Positions 47,393 to 58,700 of a DNA stretch of 64,000 bases are shown piece after piece; the first letter of the stretch is position 1, and each line of letters starts with the position of its first letter. A model generated the notes under the pieces. The model was not told the DNA's origin. It saw only the letters and a list, made by a program, of their open reading frames with translations, and made no database searches. This stretch comes from Glandiceps talaboti (Eukaryota > Hemichordata > Enteropneusta > Spengelidae): NCBI RefSeq assembly GCF_964340395.1, contig NC_135558.1:14983500-15047499 (forward strand), written 5' to 3'. The position numbers and the translations under genes are program-made.

Positions 47393-49643
47393 TTAAATTC
47401 ATGTCTTATTGTGTGTAACCTTCTCTGAAAAGAAAAATAAGAATACAGAAATGGTCGATTTTAATCAAGTATGGCCAATATTCAGGAAACTTGTTATATG
47501 TAAAACATCAAAAGTAATGAACGTGTTTATTTACCCTGTTCCACATCACTTATAAAGAAAACCAAAGAGAAATTTAGCCACAGTTAAATACTGCAAAGTG
47601 TTTGTAATATACAAAAAGTTGACTTTTTCAAAGTTCGGCGACTCTTTCAAGGTCAAAGTAAAAGGTCATGGAGAAGGAAGAATGATACTGATGGGGAAGG
47701 TACACACTTGAATGCTGTCTCTATGTGTGTCAGTTTTTTTTTAGTTTGCAGTAAATTCTGATTTCTAACCACAAATATGGCCACTTCGCGGTCAACTTTG
47801 GGAAAGGGTATGAATGTGTCCCATATAATGCTACCTTCGTGTTAGGTTTGAAAGAAATTGGATATTTCATGTCCCAGATATGGATGTGTACATGAACAGA
47901 CTCCATTGCAAGAGCCTCTCCTATTTAGCCACGTTCAATTTTTCTACTTACGTTTCGCCTTCAATCCCAGCATACCCATGGTTAATGGTGTTGTCACGTG
48001 GTCTGGCATACTTAATCTTAACTTCTGACGGTAACTGAAAAATCTTTCTTGAAATCGTGAAAGCATTTTCTATCTGCAAAATAATTATACCACGTCTACG
48101 TTAATTTACAGGTTCTTTATATTATCATAAATGAATGTGTTGAATTATAAGAATTTTGATTCTTACATTATTATGATATCGCCTAATTACTAAAATTAAT
48201 TACTTATACAAATAACTCATTAGCATACAAGGTCATTACCACAAGGGAGATGTATAGCAAGTTTCATTATACATGCAATTGATGCAGTAGTTTATGAGAT
48301 ATCATGTACACACACACACATACACACACAGACCGACAGACAGACAGACAGAAGAAAACCAGCTATTTATTCGAAACGTCGGATTTTACATCTATTTATA
48401 CGGACTGATTTATAAGTTCCATTAAAACACGAATTTTTACCAGGAATTGGAAGGTGATACTACAGAAGACGTGCAACGCGAAATTATGGATACGGTTAAC
48501 GCTTTTATATCCGCTGGCGAATTACCAACATAAGCACGCAACCTTGTAGTCCGTCGACCAAGGACAGCCGTGTTTTATTTAGTACCCAAGATACACAAGG
48601 TTAATATAATATTCCTGGTAGGCCCATCGTCTCAGCTTGTAACTGCCCTACGGAACACATCGCGCGTTTGAAAAATGTTGCAAACGTCTTATTAAAACAA
48701 TAAATTATTTCCAGACAACGTACGCCTGCTGGGGTTTAATTGATTAATGAGACCACATGAGAAGTCGGGTGATGTTGCTCTATGACTTTAACTTTAGGTA
48801 GATGTCACGAGTATCGCATTTAAGTGATGAATTATTGTATAGGTATTATCAGTTGCTATATTAGATATGAGTGTTATCTTTAAGCTGTTTTCTGAATCTA
48901 ATTAACTGTATTTTTATAAAACATATACCTAAATAGAGTAGAAAATGATAGTTGTTCAAACGGATTGTTTACTAACCATATTCATTTTAGGGAATGAAGC
49001 TTTTGAATTTGAATAAAATGTTGTGTATGCACATCTGTTTGTGCATATACACTGGCAGGTAGTTCTATTTTGGACAGACGGGTTTTGGATGGCCTTTGCT
49101 GTGTTTGCCTGACCTCCACCCGTAAGGGGCCAACGGGGTAAGTTCACATATAAGAACATATTGTTTTGACTGCAGTGACATTCGTTGGCAGTCTGAGAGA
49201 ACTATTCTGTGTATATCTACTTCCACACAAACAAAAAATACTCGCACCTGCAGTGAATCCATGATGACTGTCCTTGATAAGCGATAGAGAGCTGAAGATT
49301 ATATCTTATTTTTGTGGGGAAGTACATCTAAAAACACAGATATTTGCACACAGCAGAATAGCTGCAGGAACTAAGAAAGTATGATACATGGGGGGGGGGG
49401 ACAAACAATGCAAGCAGAAAACAGTGCAATGTTGATGATATATTCGTAGCAAGTCTTATCCTAGTTTACAGTGCTTACCATTCTTTCATCGATTCCATGA
49501 TTTTTCAAGTATACAAACCCAATGGTAGTAAATGCATCGTGTATGTCATCAATCAGCTTCGGAAAAAGTTCACTATCTGGTGAATTTCGGTCAACACTGT
49601 AGGCCGAGAAGTCGACCACTGGCACATCTGCTTGCTTTGCCAT
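42923..49643 (-). CDS. Copy G: isopenicillin-N-synthase-like 2OG-Fe(II) dioxygenase, seven exons, complete
   Basis: Exons: 49643-49479, 48073-47952, 46572-46506, 45321-45211, 44246-44058, 43790-43680, 43102-42923; 945 bp, 314 residues; GT-AG, phases as in the other copies. Start [12 protein letters not shown]. Ligands: H200 and D202 in GEHSDYG, H257 in VHRVVIP, R272 and S274 in YRQSMAYF. Differences from its sisters include GPITILFQD in place of GSITLLFQD after the HxD motif, and a C-terminus of EATFL. Closest to H, with which it is divergently paired. Intron 1 holds a Penelope-like fragment. Substrate unknown. Confidence 0.92.
43438..43552. repeat. (AATC)n / (AACC)n microsatellite in intron 6 of copy G
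   Basis: Thirteen or so TCAA/AATC units pass into CCAA units and back. Open frames of repeated INQS or TNQP are artefacts. Confidence 0.92.
47260..47391. repeat. (ATAC)n / (AC)n microsatellite in intron 2 of copy G
   Basis: About 130 bp of CATA units with two CA-rich breaks. Confidence 0.94.
48085..48355. repeat. Partial family 3 element with (ACAG)n tract in intron 1 of copy G
   Basis: Inverted relative of the left part of 61697-62840: cctaattactaaaattaatt, caaggtcattaccaca, atgtatagcaagtttcatta, tttatgagatatcatgtaca, then CA and (CAGA)n units at 48307-48352. Only about one core unit is present. Confidence 0.55.
48365..48690 (+). mobile_element. Penelope-like retroelement fragment, decayed, in intron 1 of copy G
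   Basis: Translation of about 48530-48605 shows [10 protein letters not shown], and the next bases suggest the [11 protein letters not shown]-type stretch that is a hallmark of Penelope-like reverse transcriptases. A little upstream, tcgaaacgtcgg (48371-48382) resembles the CGAAACGTC block common near Penelope termini, where hammerhead-ribozyme motifs are known. The piece is short and clearly broken, an old fossil. Confidence 0.6.
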
Positions 49644-50029
49644 TATCAGAGTGTTTACCCGCATCACATGACTACAAGACATTATATTATGACCCCCACC
49701 AATGTCAAAGTCCACTGAGTCGCCCCACATTTTGATTAAAACCATGTCAGTGTACTTTTGCATTCAATCACACAGATAATAGCGGGCGTGGTGGCTCAAT
49801 GACTAGTACGCATGCGCGTCCTATATGCTATGCTATGGGATTCTATGCGATGTTTTTTCGTGGTTTTACCCAAGGATGCATTCTCCACGCGGATGGCGCC
49901 ATCTACAATATCATCGTGAGCATGAGCCTAATGAATCTACCCTGCGCGAGCTTATGGGCTTTGCCTAGTTATGATATTATATCAAATGTCTATGCTGTCA
50001 AAACTCCTCATGGTGGTATACAATCTGGT
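49644..50029. promoter_or_regulatory. Upstream region of copy G
   Basis: Starts with a diverged version of the D/F promoter-proximal sequence (gtcatgtgatgcgggtaaac on the minus strand, compare gtcacgtgacattggtaaac at D). No TATA box assigned. The remainder (49780-50029) is unrecognised and somewhat GC-richer. Confidence 0.4.
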
Positions 50030-50667
50030 TACAACTAAAATGATGTAGGTTTGGTGTTTCACTCATGTGACATGACATTATTGCAAAATAAACAACTACA
50101 CAGGTGCTTTACACTGTGGGAATGTAGAATTAGAAGTAGTAAAGTTGAAATGTTGATTATCAGTTAAAAAATAAACAACTGCAGCCATTAAAATCATCAA
50201 GTCCATGTGTAATGTTTTCATTAAAAGTTTGTTTTTACTTCAGTGTGAAAGAACAACAATGCTTAGCATGGTTCAATGTGATTGGGCAAGGATCCCTGCT
50301 GTGTATATTTTGTTTCTGTTATTGTTAACCTAGAATTGAAATATGACGTCACTATACGAAAAGTCATATTTGACCAAGTCTTTCCATCGTGGTAAATCTT
50401 GAGCAGAGGATGTGCAAATGTAGTGAGTATGGGACGAAGTTCCGCCTTTTAATTAAATTTACCCCTGGTGGTCTCTCCCCTGGGGGGTTGTAGACAGTCA
50501 AAAGTGGTACTGCCTCTCGTACTACCCCTGGACAGAGATGGTGGTTAGCTGGGTCACAGGTAGGGTAAATGTGGGTAAACTGGACCTTTCGTGTAGTAAT
50601 GCCTATCTCTGTGTCAAAATGTAACGTCCCATGAGTGAAACATCAAACCTACATCATTTTAGCTATA
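50030..50667. mobile_element. MITE related to 21352-21753, larger copy, upstream of copy G
   Basis: Ends TA-CAACTAAAATGATGTAGG and acctacatcattttagcta-TA are inverted repeats, with the subterminal gtttcactcatgtgacatga matched by gtaacgtcccatgagtgaaa. The interior shares the 21352 sequence up to about 50345, then has about 250 extra bases whose edges (actatacgaaaagtca, ctttcgtgtagtaatg) look like a second, nested inverted-repeat insertion. Confidence 0.7.
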
Positions 50668-51009
50668 CAAAATATGTTTATTTACTTCAGATTTCCTTCG
50701 GCGATATATATATACTAACTTCTTTCTTCCATAACTGGCCACCTTTAACATGTTGAAGATTTTGACAGTGAGTGTGCAACAAGAACGAGGACTCAATGAG
50801 GAATTAAAGCAGTTCTCAGTCAAAGTAAATGAATAAATGAATAAAAAAATAAATGAAAAATAAATAAATAGTAAATAAATATAAAGGTTATTGTATTAAG
50901 TCGTCCATGTGTGATGCCACTTGAGACTTGACACCATCGAGTGATCCTACAGTAACAATATCTGGTGGTAGATTGTGCCATTCTGTGATGGTTCTAGGGA
51001 AAAATGAAT
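50668..51009. other. Spacer with A-rich tract between G and H
   Basis: Contains an (AAAT)n-like run at about 50830-50882 and no supported gene. Confidence 0.4.
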
Positions 51010-51925
51010 ATTTTCTTATTTTTATTTTATCTATTTATTTACTTACCGAAAATCATTGATTATACAAATGTGTCATTACAACTAATAAAACCTATATTGT
51101 CAACATTTAATGATTTATAGACCACATGCACTTTGTTATTGATTTATGTACCAAAATATATTGAACTTGAAGTGTGTATTCTTAAGATATAGCCTAATTA
51201 CCGAAAATCATTAATTATGCAAATAGGTAACGAATATTCATGTTTATCAAAACCTAATCAGTTCTAGCCGCCATTACTGTAAAGAATATCTTAAGATTTA
51301 ACCTAATTACTGAAATTATGAATTATGCAAATGAATCATTACAACTAAAAACTACATTATCAAACTTTATATGGTACGTGGACTTTGTTACTATCAATGT
51401 ATGTACCAAGTTATACCAAATTTAAAAGGTGTTTTTTTAAGATATATCCTAATTAATGAAAACCATTAATTATGCAAAGGACTCATTCAAACTAAGTGTT
51501 ACAACAGTAAGCTTTATGAGACGTGCTGTTTCTTATGTTTGAAGTATGTGCTAAATCATTGCGAATTTGACGTGTGCATTCTTCAGATATAGCCTCATAT
51601 AGCCTAATTACTGAAAATCACTAATTATGCAAATGAGTTTTTATAACTACAAACTATATTTTCAAACTTTATATGACACATGCGCTTTGTTATCACCAAT
51701 GTATGTAGCAAATTAGACTGAATTTCAAGCATGCACTCTTAAGATATAGTCTAATTGCCGTTAACCATTAATTATGTAAATAGCTCATTAAAAAAAACAA
51801 TCAGTTCTAGCCATTACCCCAAATTTTGTTTGAATTGAGTCGGCCGATTTTGAGAAAACGATGACGTAGACAGATAGAGAGACAGACTTTTATATATAAC
51901 CTGCTCTGCCATTGTTTATTATTTG
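51010..51925 (-). repeat. Family 3 tandem array (~145 bp unit), inverted, in the G/H spacer
   Basis: About six units with agcctaattac.gaaaatcat, aattatgcaaat and a stretch ending cttaagatatagcctaatta. On the minus strand it is the same sequence family as 52650-53983 and 61697-62840. Ends near gacagacttttatatataac, close to a cagatagagagacag tract. Confidence 0.72.
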
Positions 51926-51934
51926 TGTAAGATA

Positions 51935-52150
51935 TTGCTGAAAACTCATCGACCTCGTAATGGTATAGTTCTGTTTGCAGGTGGAGTAAGTTTAGACTTG
52001 ATTTTGACAGTTCTACCAGAAGAAATGAATCAGAATCAGAATCGAGTGACGACTTACTCCGTCTGTAAGCAGGATTGTTATACCACCATGGGGAGTGTTG
52101 ATAGGTCGACAGATCAGCCGTTATGGTCGCATTCTAATCTCCATTATTAG
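51935..52150 (-). repeat. Dispersed repeat, copy 3 of 3, inverted
   Basis: Reverse complement of 29852-30070, e.g. gaatcagaatcagaatcgag, aagcaggattgttataccac and gacagatcagccgttatgg. It sits 240 bp upstream of the H start codon. Confidence 0.7.
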
Positions 52151-52393
52151 GTCAGGCTGATATGCCCGCACCAATGACGTCATTACAGTCTCGATTTTGA
52201 CAGCATAGTCATTTGAGATATTGTCTTGATGTGAACATTCGTGCACACTGCCTGACAAATGATTACATGCAAGAAACTTATTATAGTTCAGTCAAGGGGA
52301 ACAAAAGATGTATGAAAGACTCTAGAGAACCTTGACATATGTGGGGTCAAAAGTCTTCCAGTCAGGTGATACTGGTACTGGTATTAACATATA

Positions 52394-52715
52394 ATGGCAG
52401 ACAAAGCAGCAGTACCAGTGGTCGACTTCTCGGCCTACAGTGTTGACCGACATTCACCAGATAGTGAACTTTTCCCAAAGCTGATTGATGACGTACACGA
52501 TGCATTTACAACCATTGGGTTTGTATACTTGACAAATCATGGAATCGATGAAAGAATGGTAAGCACTTGAAACTAAGATATGACTTGCTACGAACATTGC
52601 ACTGTGGGATTCATTACTTGTTTGCTTGTTTGTTTCCGTCAGCCATTTTTACCTCCTGTAAGGGTACTGGAGGTATTAAAATACAAATGTGTGTCTGTGT
52701 GTCTGTGTGTCTGTC

Positions 52716-52784
<69 letters not shown>

Positions 52785-55700
52785 ATGTCTGTCTGTCTGT
52801 CTGTGTCATCATTTTCTAAAATTCGGCTGGTTCAATTTTAATGAAATTTGGAATATATAATCTTTAGGGTAATAGCTAGACCTGATTAGGTTTTCAGCCA
52901 GATCGGTTAATGTTTAATTAGAGAAATTTGCATATTAATGAAATCAAATGATTAAGCAATATCTTAAGACTGCATACTTCAATTTCAATATAATTTAGTA
53001 TCTTCATTATAACAACATACATTTGTCCTATAAAATTTGACGATGTACCTTACAGCGTTAACAAATAATTACCATAATTAATTGTTTTGGTAATTAGGCT
53101 ATATCTTAAGAATACATACTTCATATTCAACATAATTTAGTACATACGTTAACCATAGGAAAACACATATGTCCTATAAAGTTAATTGATGTACCTTAAA
53201 TTGTTAATGAATAATTTGCATAATTAATCATTTTCGGTAATTAGGCTATATCATAAGAATACATACTTCAATTTCAATATAATTCAGTACACCTGTTAAC
53301 AATAACAATCGCATATGTCCTGTAAAGCTTGTTGATGTACCTTTCAGTGACAATGAATAATTTGCATAATTAATTATTCTTTGTAATTAGGCTATATCTT
53401 ACGACTGCATACTTCAATTTCAATAAAATTCAGTACATACATTAACCATAACAAATTGTGTATGTCCTATAAAGTTAGTTGATGTACCTTACAGTGTTAA
53501 TGAATAATTTGCATAATTAATGATTTTCAGTAATTAGGCTATATCTTAAGACTGCATACTTCAATTTCAATACAAATTAGTACATAATGTTAACCACAAC
53601 AAAGCATGTACGTCCTTTAAAATTTGGTGTTATAGCGTACAGTTTTAATGAAAAATTTGCATAATTAATGATTTTAGGTAACTACGTTGTATCTTAAAAA
53701 TGCAAACTTCAAATTTCGTATAATATGATACATATATCAACCATAATAATACGCACCTGTCCTATGAAGTTTGTTGCTACAACTTTTACCTTTTAATGAG
53801 TATTTTGAATAATGAGCGATATTCAGTAATTAAGCAGTATCATGCACTCTTCAAATTCCGTATAATTTGGCACATACATTAACTTAAGAAAGCACGCTTG
53901 TCCAAAAACAAAGCCTGTTACCATAGTTTTTATTTTATTTTAATGAGTTATTTGCATAATTAGTGATTCCCTTACGGGAGGCATTTAGTTTAAATCTGGT
54001 GTTATTTTGCAAATGTCTGTGTATTAGGTGTACTTCCAACAAACAATATACATTGTACATATAATCTTCGGCTAATTCTCACTTGGCATATATGATAATT
54101 ATTTAAGTGGACAGAACTGCCATACTACTTGGAGATGTCAATGGCATTATTCCAAAAATTCTGACTTTTAATACTTTCTTCCGGTAAGGGAGCGATCAGT
54201 TTTTACGGCCGGGTGGGCCGGTGACTTTTTGTTCATGTTGTACTTAAAAATAGTGCTCCCCCCCCCCCTGCAATTTATCCACAAAACAACCCAATTCAAT
54301 AAAAACTAATTTAAACTTAAGACAGCTGCGGCTTTCCATACATGTACACGCATTGACCAGTTTGCAAACTTCAAGGCACTTTTTTGTCTTGTTCAAAATT
54401 ATTCAGTTTAATATGGCACTGACTCAAAACTCCCATCCCTTCATTGAAAAAACTGCCAATTTTAACGAAAATATTTTGAGCAGGTTTTGAATAATGAAAT
54501 GTGGTAAATGTCGTTGATTTCAAAATAAAAATTAAAAAAAGTCATGAAAACGTTTTCTGTACTACAGCTGTTTCAAAACCAGATTACTATTTCAATTTAC
54601 TTACTACTGGCTATGTTGTCCAGTAAATTGCTGACAACATGATAGCCTTGAAATACATTCTAACACCAAGGAAATGTAATATTATGATCTGCTAACAAAA
54701 TAGTACTCGCAGTGTAATAAAGTCACTCAATGTGGACACTAGATTTAACATAATACAGGGGAGATGTAAAATCTAATTTTCATCATAACTTTGCACTGTG
54801 TTTGTACTATGGAAGTCCTGGCTACAGTAGTAACCCTTTGCCAGATCAATATCAAACAAGTCTGTGTTTATAACTTTAGTTATCAGTCATTCATATAATA
54901 TATTCCACGAGAATCCGAGTAATATTGTTTTTATCTTGGAATATATGGTAGTTTATGGCGTAACACAATATTAATACCAACATGACAAAAGGGGGATTCA
55001 TATGTAATCTGGTAACATGCATTAAACTTGGTGATGGTCACAGGTATCAGAGAATAAGTGAAACACAAACACAGAAAGGTTATGTTTGATAAGAAGACAT
55101 GTTGTTCATACTATAGTTATGCCAATTAACAGTTCAGTAGTTTGTATATGTATGATAAATCAACACGCTAGGGGCGATATCAATAGTTAAAAAAACTAAA
55201 TTCTTTAAGTAAGGCCTCAGAACCCCTTTCCCCCACCCCCTTCTAACTAAATTGTTCAAAATTTAAAATTGTTGCACACAGCACAATCAATTTCAAATCA
55301 GTATGTAGTATTATGTAGTGCTTTGAATACAAAGCCAGTTGGTAGTGAAGAAAGAAATAACACTTTAAATGTATTTTAGTGCCATGCATAACAAAAATTC
55401 TTCCATTTGACATTTCTAGAAATGTTTGTATTGGGGCACAAAACAGATTTCATTATAAAAATAAAATCTTCAGATGAGACGTCCTCTCTCAACCCCTCCC
55501 CCGATTTGCCCCCCCCCCCCCGGCTGTAAAAACTGATCGCTCCCTTACAAAGACACATCAGGTTAGCAACAAACTAAAATGTATCGAGAGAAACTATGCT
55601 TTGTATTCAAATATTGAAATGCTTTTCAGTTACATTTTACATATCGACAAGGCGTGCTTGAAGGCAAAGTAAATCGTGGTGCTGCAAATTGAAGAATGGT

Positions 55701-58700
55701 GGTATGCAGATGTTGAATAATGGGAATTCGCGAGATCTCGGAGACATCGATCCCCTCTGAGGATTTCCTCTCGACCCGATTGCCGTTTAAAACCGGTTCC
55801 ACGTCATCATTGACTCCGGTTCTGAGAGGGAATGTTTCCGACATCTCGTGCACTACGCATCAGCGATAAGGAGTGGAGTAAAGCGTTTGATTTCGGGGGG
55901 GGGGGGGGGAATTAGGACCCAGGATTCAGGAAGTTTTCCTTTTCAACAACTATGACAGAAAATGCTTTTTTCGAGAGCAACTAGATCAAATTGTTTGTCT
56001 ACCTAGGTAAAGCAATTCTTTTGAAATATAGGCTTCAAATTTAACTATTGTCGTCATGTCGTCGCGTCATATACAATATTTCAGTTATATACATAGGTAA
56101 TAACATGAAATATTTAAAATAAAATGACTAAAAGAATGCTTTCTGGGTTATTTGAGCATGTCGAGGTGAGTTTATAATTTAAATTAAAATATAAGGGAGC
56201 AATCACAGTGTGGATTTCATTACCCCCCCCCCCCACCCGGTCCTAGAATATTTTTAAATTGAAGGAATAAAGAGTGCATCTGGTGTCACTTTAACATGTC
56301 AAGGTGATAACGATACCCTCTTCCAATCACAATTAGAAAATGAATACCGCGACCCCCCCCCCCCCCCACGAAATCAAATGCTTTAAATTATTACCCATAA
56401 TGGCTCACTTTTGGCTGCTTATAGTGTCCGACTTGTTGCTTCCTCCGTGTGGTATCATTATTTTGCAGATAGAAAATGTTTTCACGATTTCAAGAAAGAT
56501 TTTTGAGTTACCCCCAGACGTTAAGATGAAGTATGCCAGACCACTTGACCACTCCATTAACCATGGGTATGTTGGGATTGAAGTTGAAGCGTAAGTGCAA
56601 AAATTTAAAGTGGCTAAATAACACAGCCATTTCTCTGACAGTTTTAATTCAATAAATCAGTCAAAACAACACTAATAGAAAAACTTAGCTAGGCTAAAAG
56701 AAAGAATTGTTTGTAGTCAGGACATTTTGTCTAAAGTGATGCAACGACGCAATTGTTTTGTTTTTATTCTCTGTCTTTTAGTCTACTATTTATGGCAGTG
56801 ACTGTTCTTTTTATTTAGTACTTTATAGCAAGTGTGTATGTGGGGGAGCTTGTTCATGATTGGCTCTGAAGTAGGGAGGGGGGTATCTTTGTGTTTTCCC
56901 TCGGATCTGCAGATTGCATCTGCTGGACACACGAATGAAAAGCTTAAGGGTATTTAAGTGATGCGCAATTCTTTCATTTTTTTGGCCTTACAAATGTAAA
57001 AACTTTGACTGTCGCTGTATGTACATGAAGTGACAAACGCACGTACTGGTACATTTTGGTTATCCCTTTTCCTCAAATTATTTATGCATGGTGACGTTTC
57101 AATAGATGGAAGAGCCACATATGCAGTGTTTGACTTGACGTATGATTTGATTATCTGTGTTTACCCAGATTTATGTACAAATCACTTCCCTTATTTACTA
57201 TTAATTTTATAGAACACATTTTGCAGTTTCTTCCAATTTATTGAGTTACACAGGTGAACTTGGTATATGTTTTTTTCACATTACTTTTCATCACGAAAAG
57301 CATAGCAAAGTTGTTTCAATCATTAACAAAATCAAAATACTTAACACTTTTTCATCTACATGGCATCTTCTAAAAGTGTTTCCATTGCTCAACTTTTTCT
57401 TTATCTCGATAATTTACCTGGCAAATAAGAAACATTACAGGCTTTTTAATTTTTGTCATTGAAAATAAGTTCTCTTTTGAAGTAGATTAATATGTGTGGC
57501 TTGACAGGCGTTTAATTGAGAAATCGTGTTTTATTTTAAGCTCTTCGATTTTTAATGACTGATTTTTTCGTTTTCAGAGCAAATCCATCTGAAAGACCAG
57601 GAGACTACAAGGAATTTTTTGACTGTCAGCGATTGTGTGATCAAGTAGGTACTAAACATTGATCAACAGATGCTGGAAATGTGTTTACATGGTTATGGCC
57701 TAGTTGTCATAAACTTTAATTACTACCAAAATCAAGAGAGTATAGACTTTCAATTAGGTGGCACAGTGTTGTTCACATCTCGAACAACGTTTTTTGTTTC
57801 GAATTACACAAACAAAATACACACTCTGATACCACGTACATAAAATGCTACTCTGTTTGATACAGGCACGCTGAAAACCACTAATAAAATACACAGCACT
57901 ATTAGATAGGAAGATTGTGGGATAAGTTGCTTGCAACATTTTGTCTAAGTGAAATGAACTAAGGTGCCACCATGTAATCATCAAAATGCAGTCGTCAAAA
58001 CATTGACGCCTGTCGGCCGTATGTCTAGATCTGTATCTAGTTGCAGTATGTTGAAATGACTTCTTTCTTTACAGACGACATATGGCAAGAAATTACCATC
58101 TTACTATTTTGGGGTAGAATATGCAGTTTTATTAGTTTATGTGTGTTTGTTCCAAACAGGACAGGAGTACGTTACCTTTCGAGTGTGATTGACACATTGT
58201 AATGGACATTGTTGTTGTTTTTTATTTTATTTTAAAAAGACACCAGACGAAGTACCAGAATTTAAACAGGCAATGTGTGATTTATTTGACACATGTACAG
58301 TGCTGTGTAATAGACTGTTGGAGACAATGGGAAGAGGATTGAAATTGGAGGTATGTATCAAAGTTATTTGAAAATATAACATACAGTTATCACTATCCAG
58401 GGAATGGATGGATGTACATGCAATGGGGAAATAAAATGAGATGAACGGATGTATGTAAATCAAAATTAAAAAAAAACAAGCCTAAAATAGCTGTAACTGA
58501 ATGACATGTTTTATTTGCTGACGTATATACACGTATGTACAGTCACCTGGGGATGGAGCCTTAGAATTACAATGAAAGTCATAATATATGAAATAAAGCA
58601 TTTCCTGGTTTGACAAAACTTACCAACATTAATTCTTCAGAATCTGTAATCTTCTGGCACGACATACATATTCTCATAAACCTAAAATCACAACTCTATG

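Noticed and set aside
49778-49830. tRNA-like A box (gtggctcaatgactag) suggesting a tRNA gene or SINE head
   Set aside because: No B box at a suitable distance and no cloverleaf; too weak to call.
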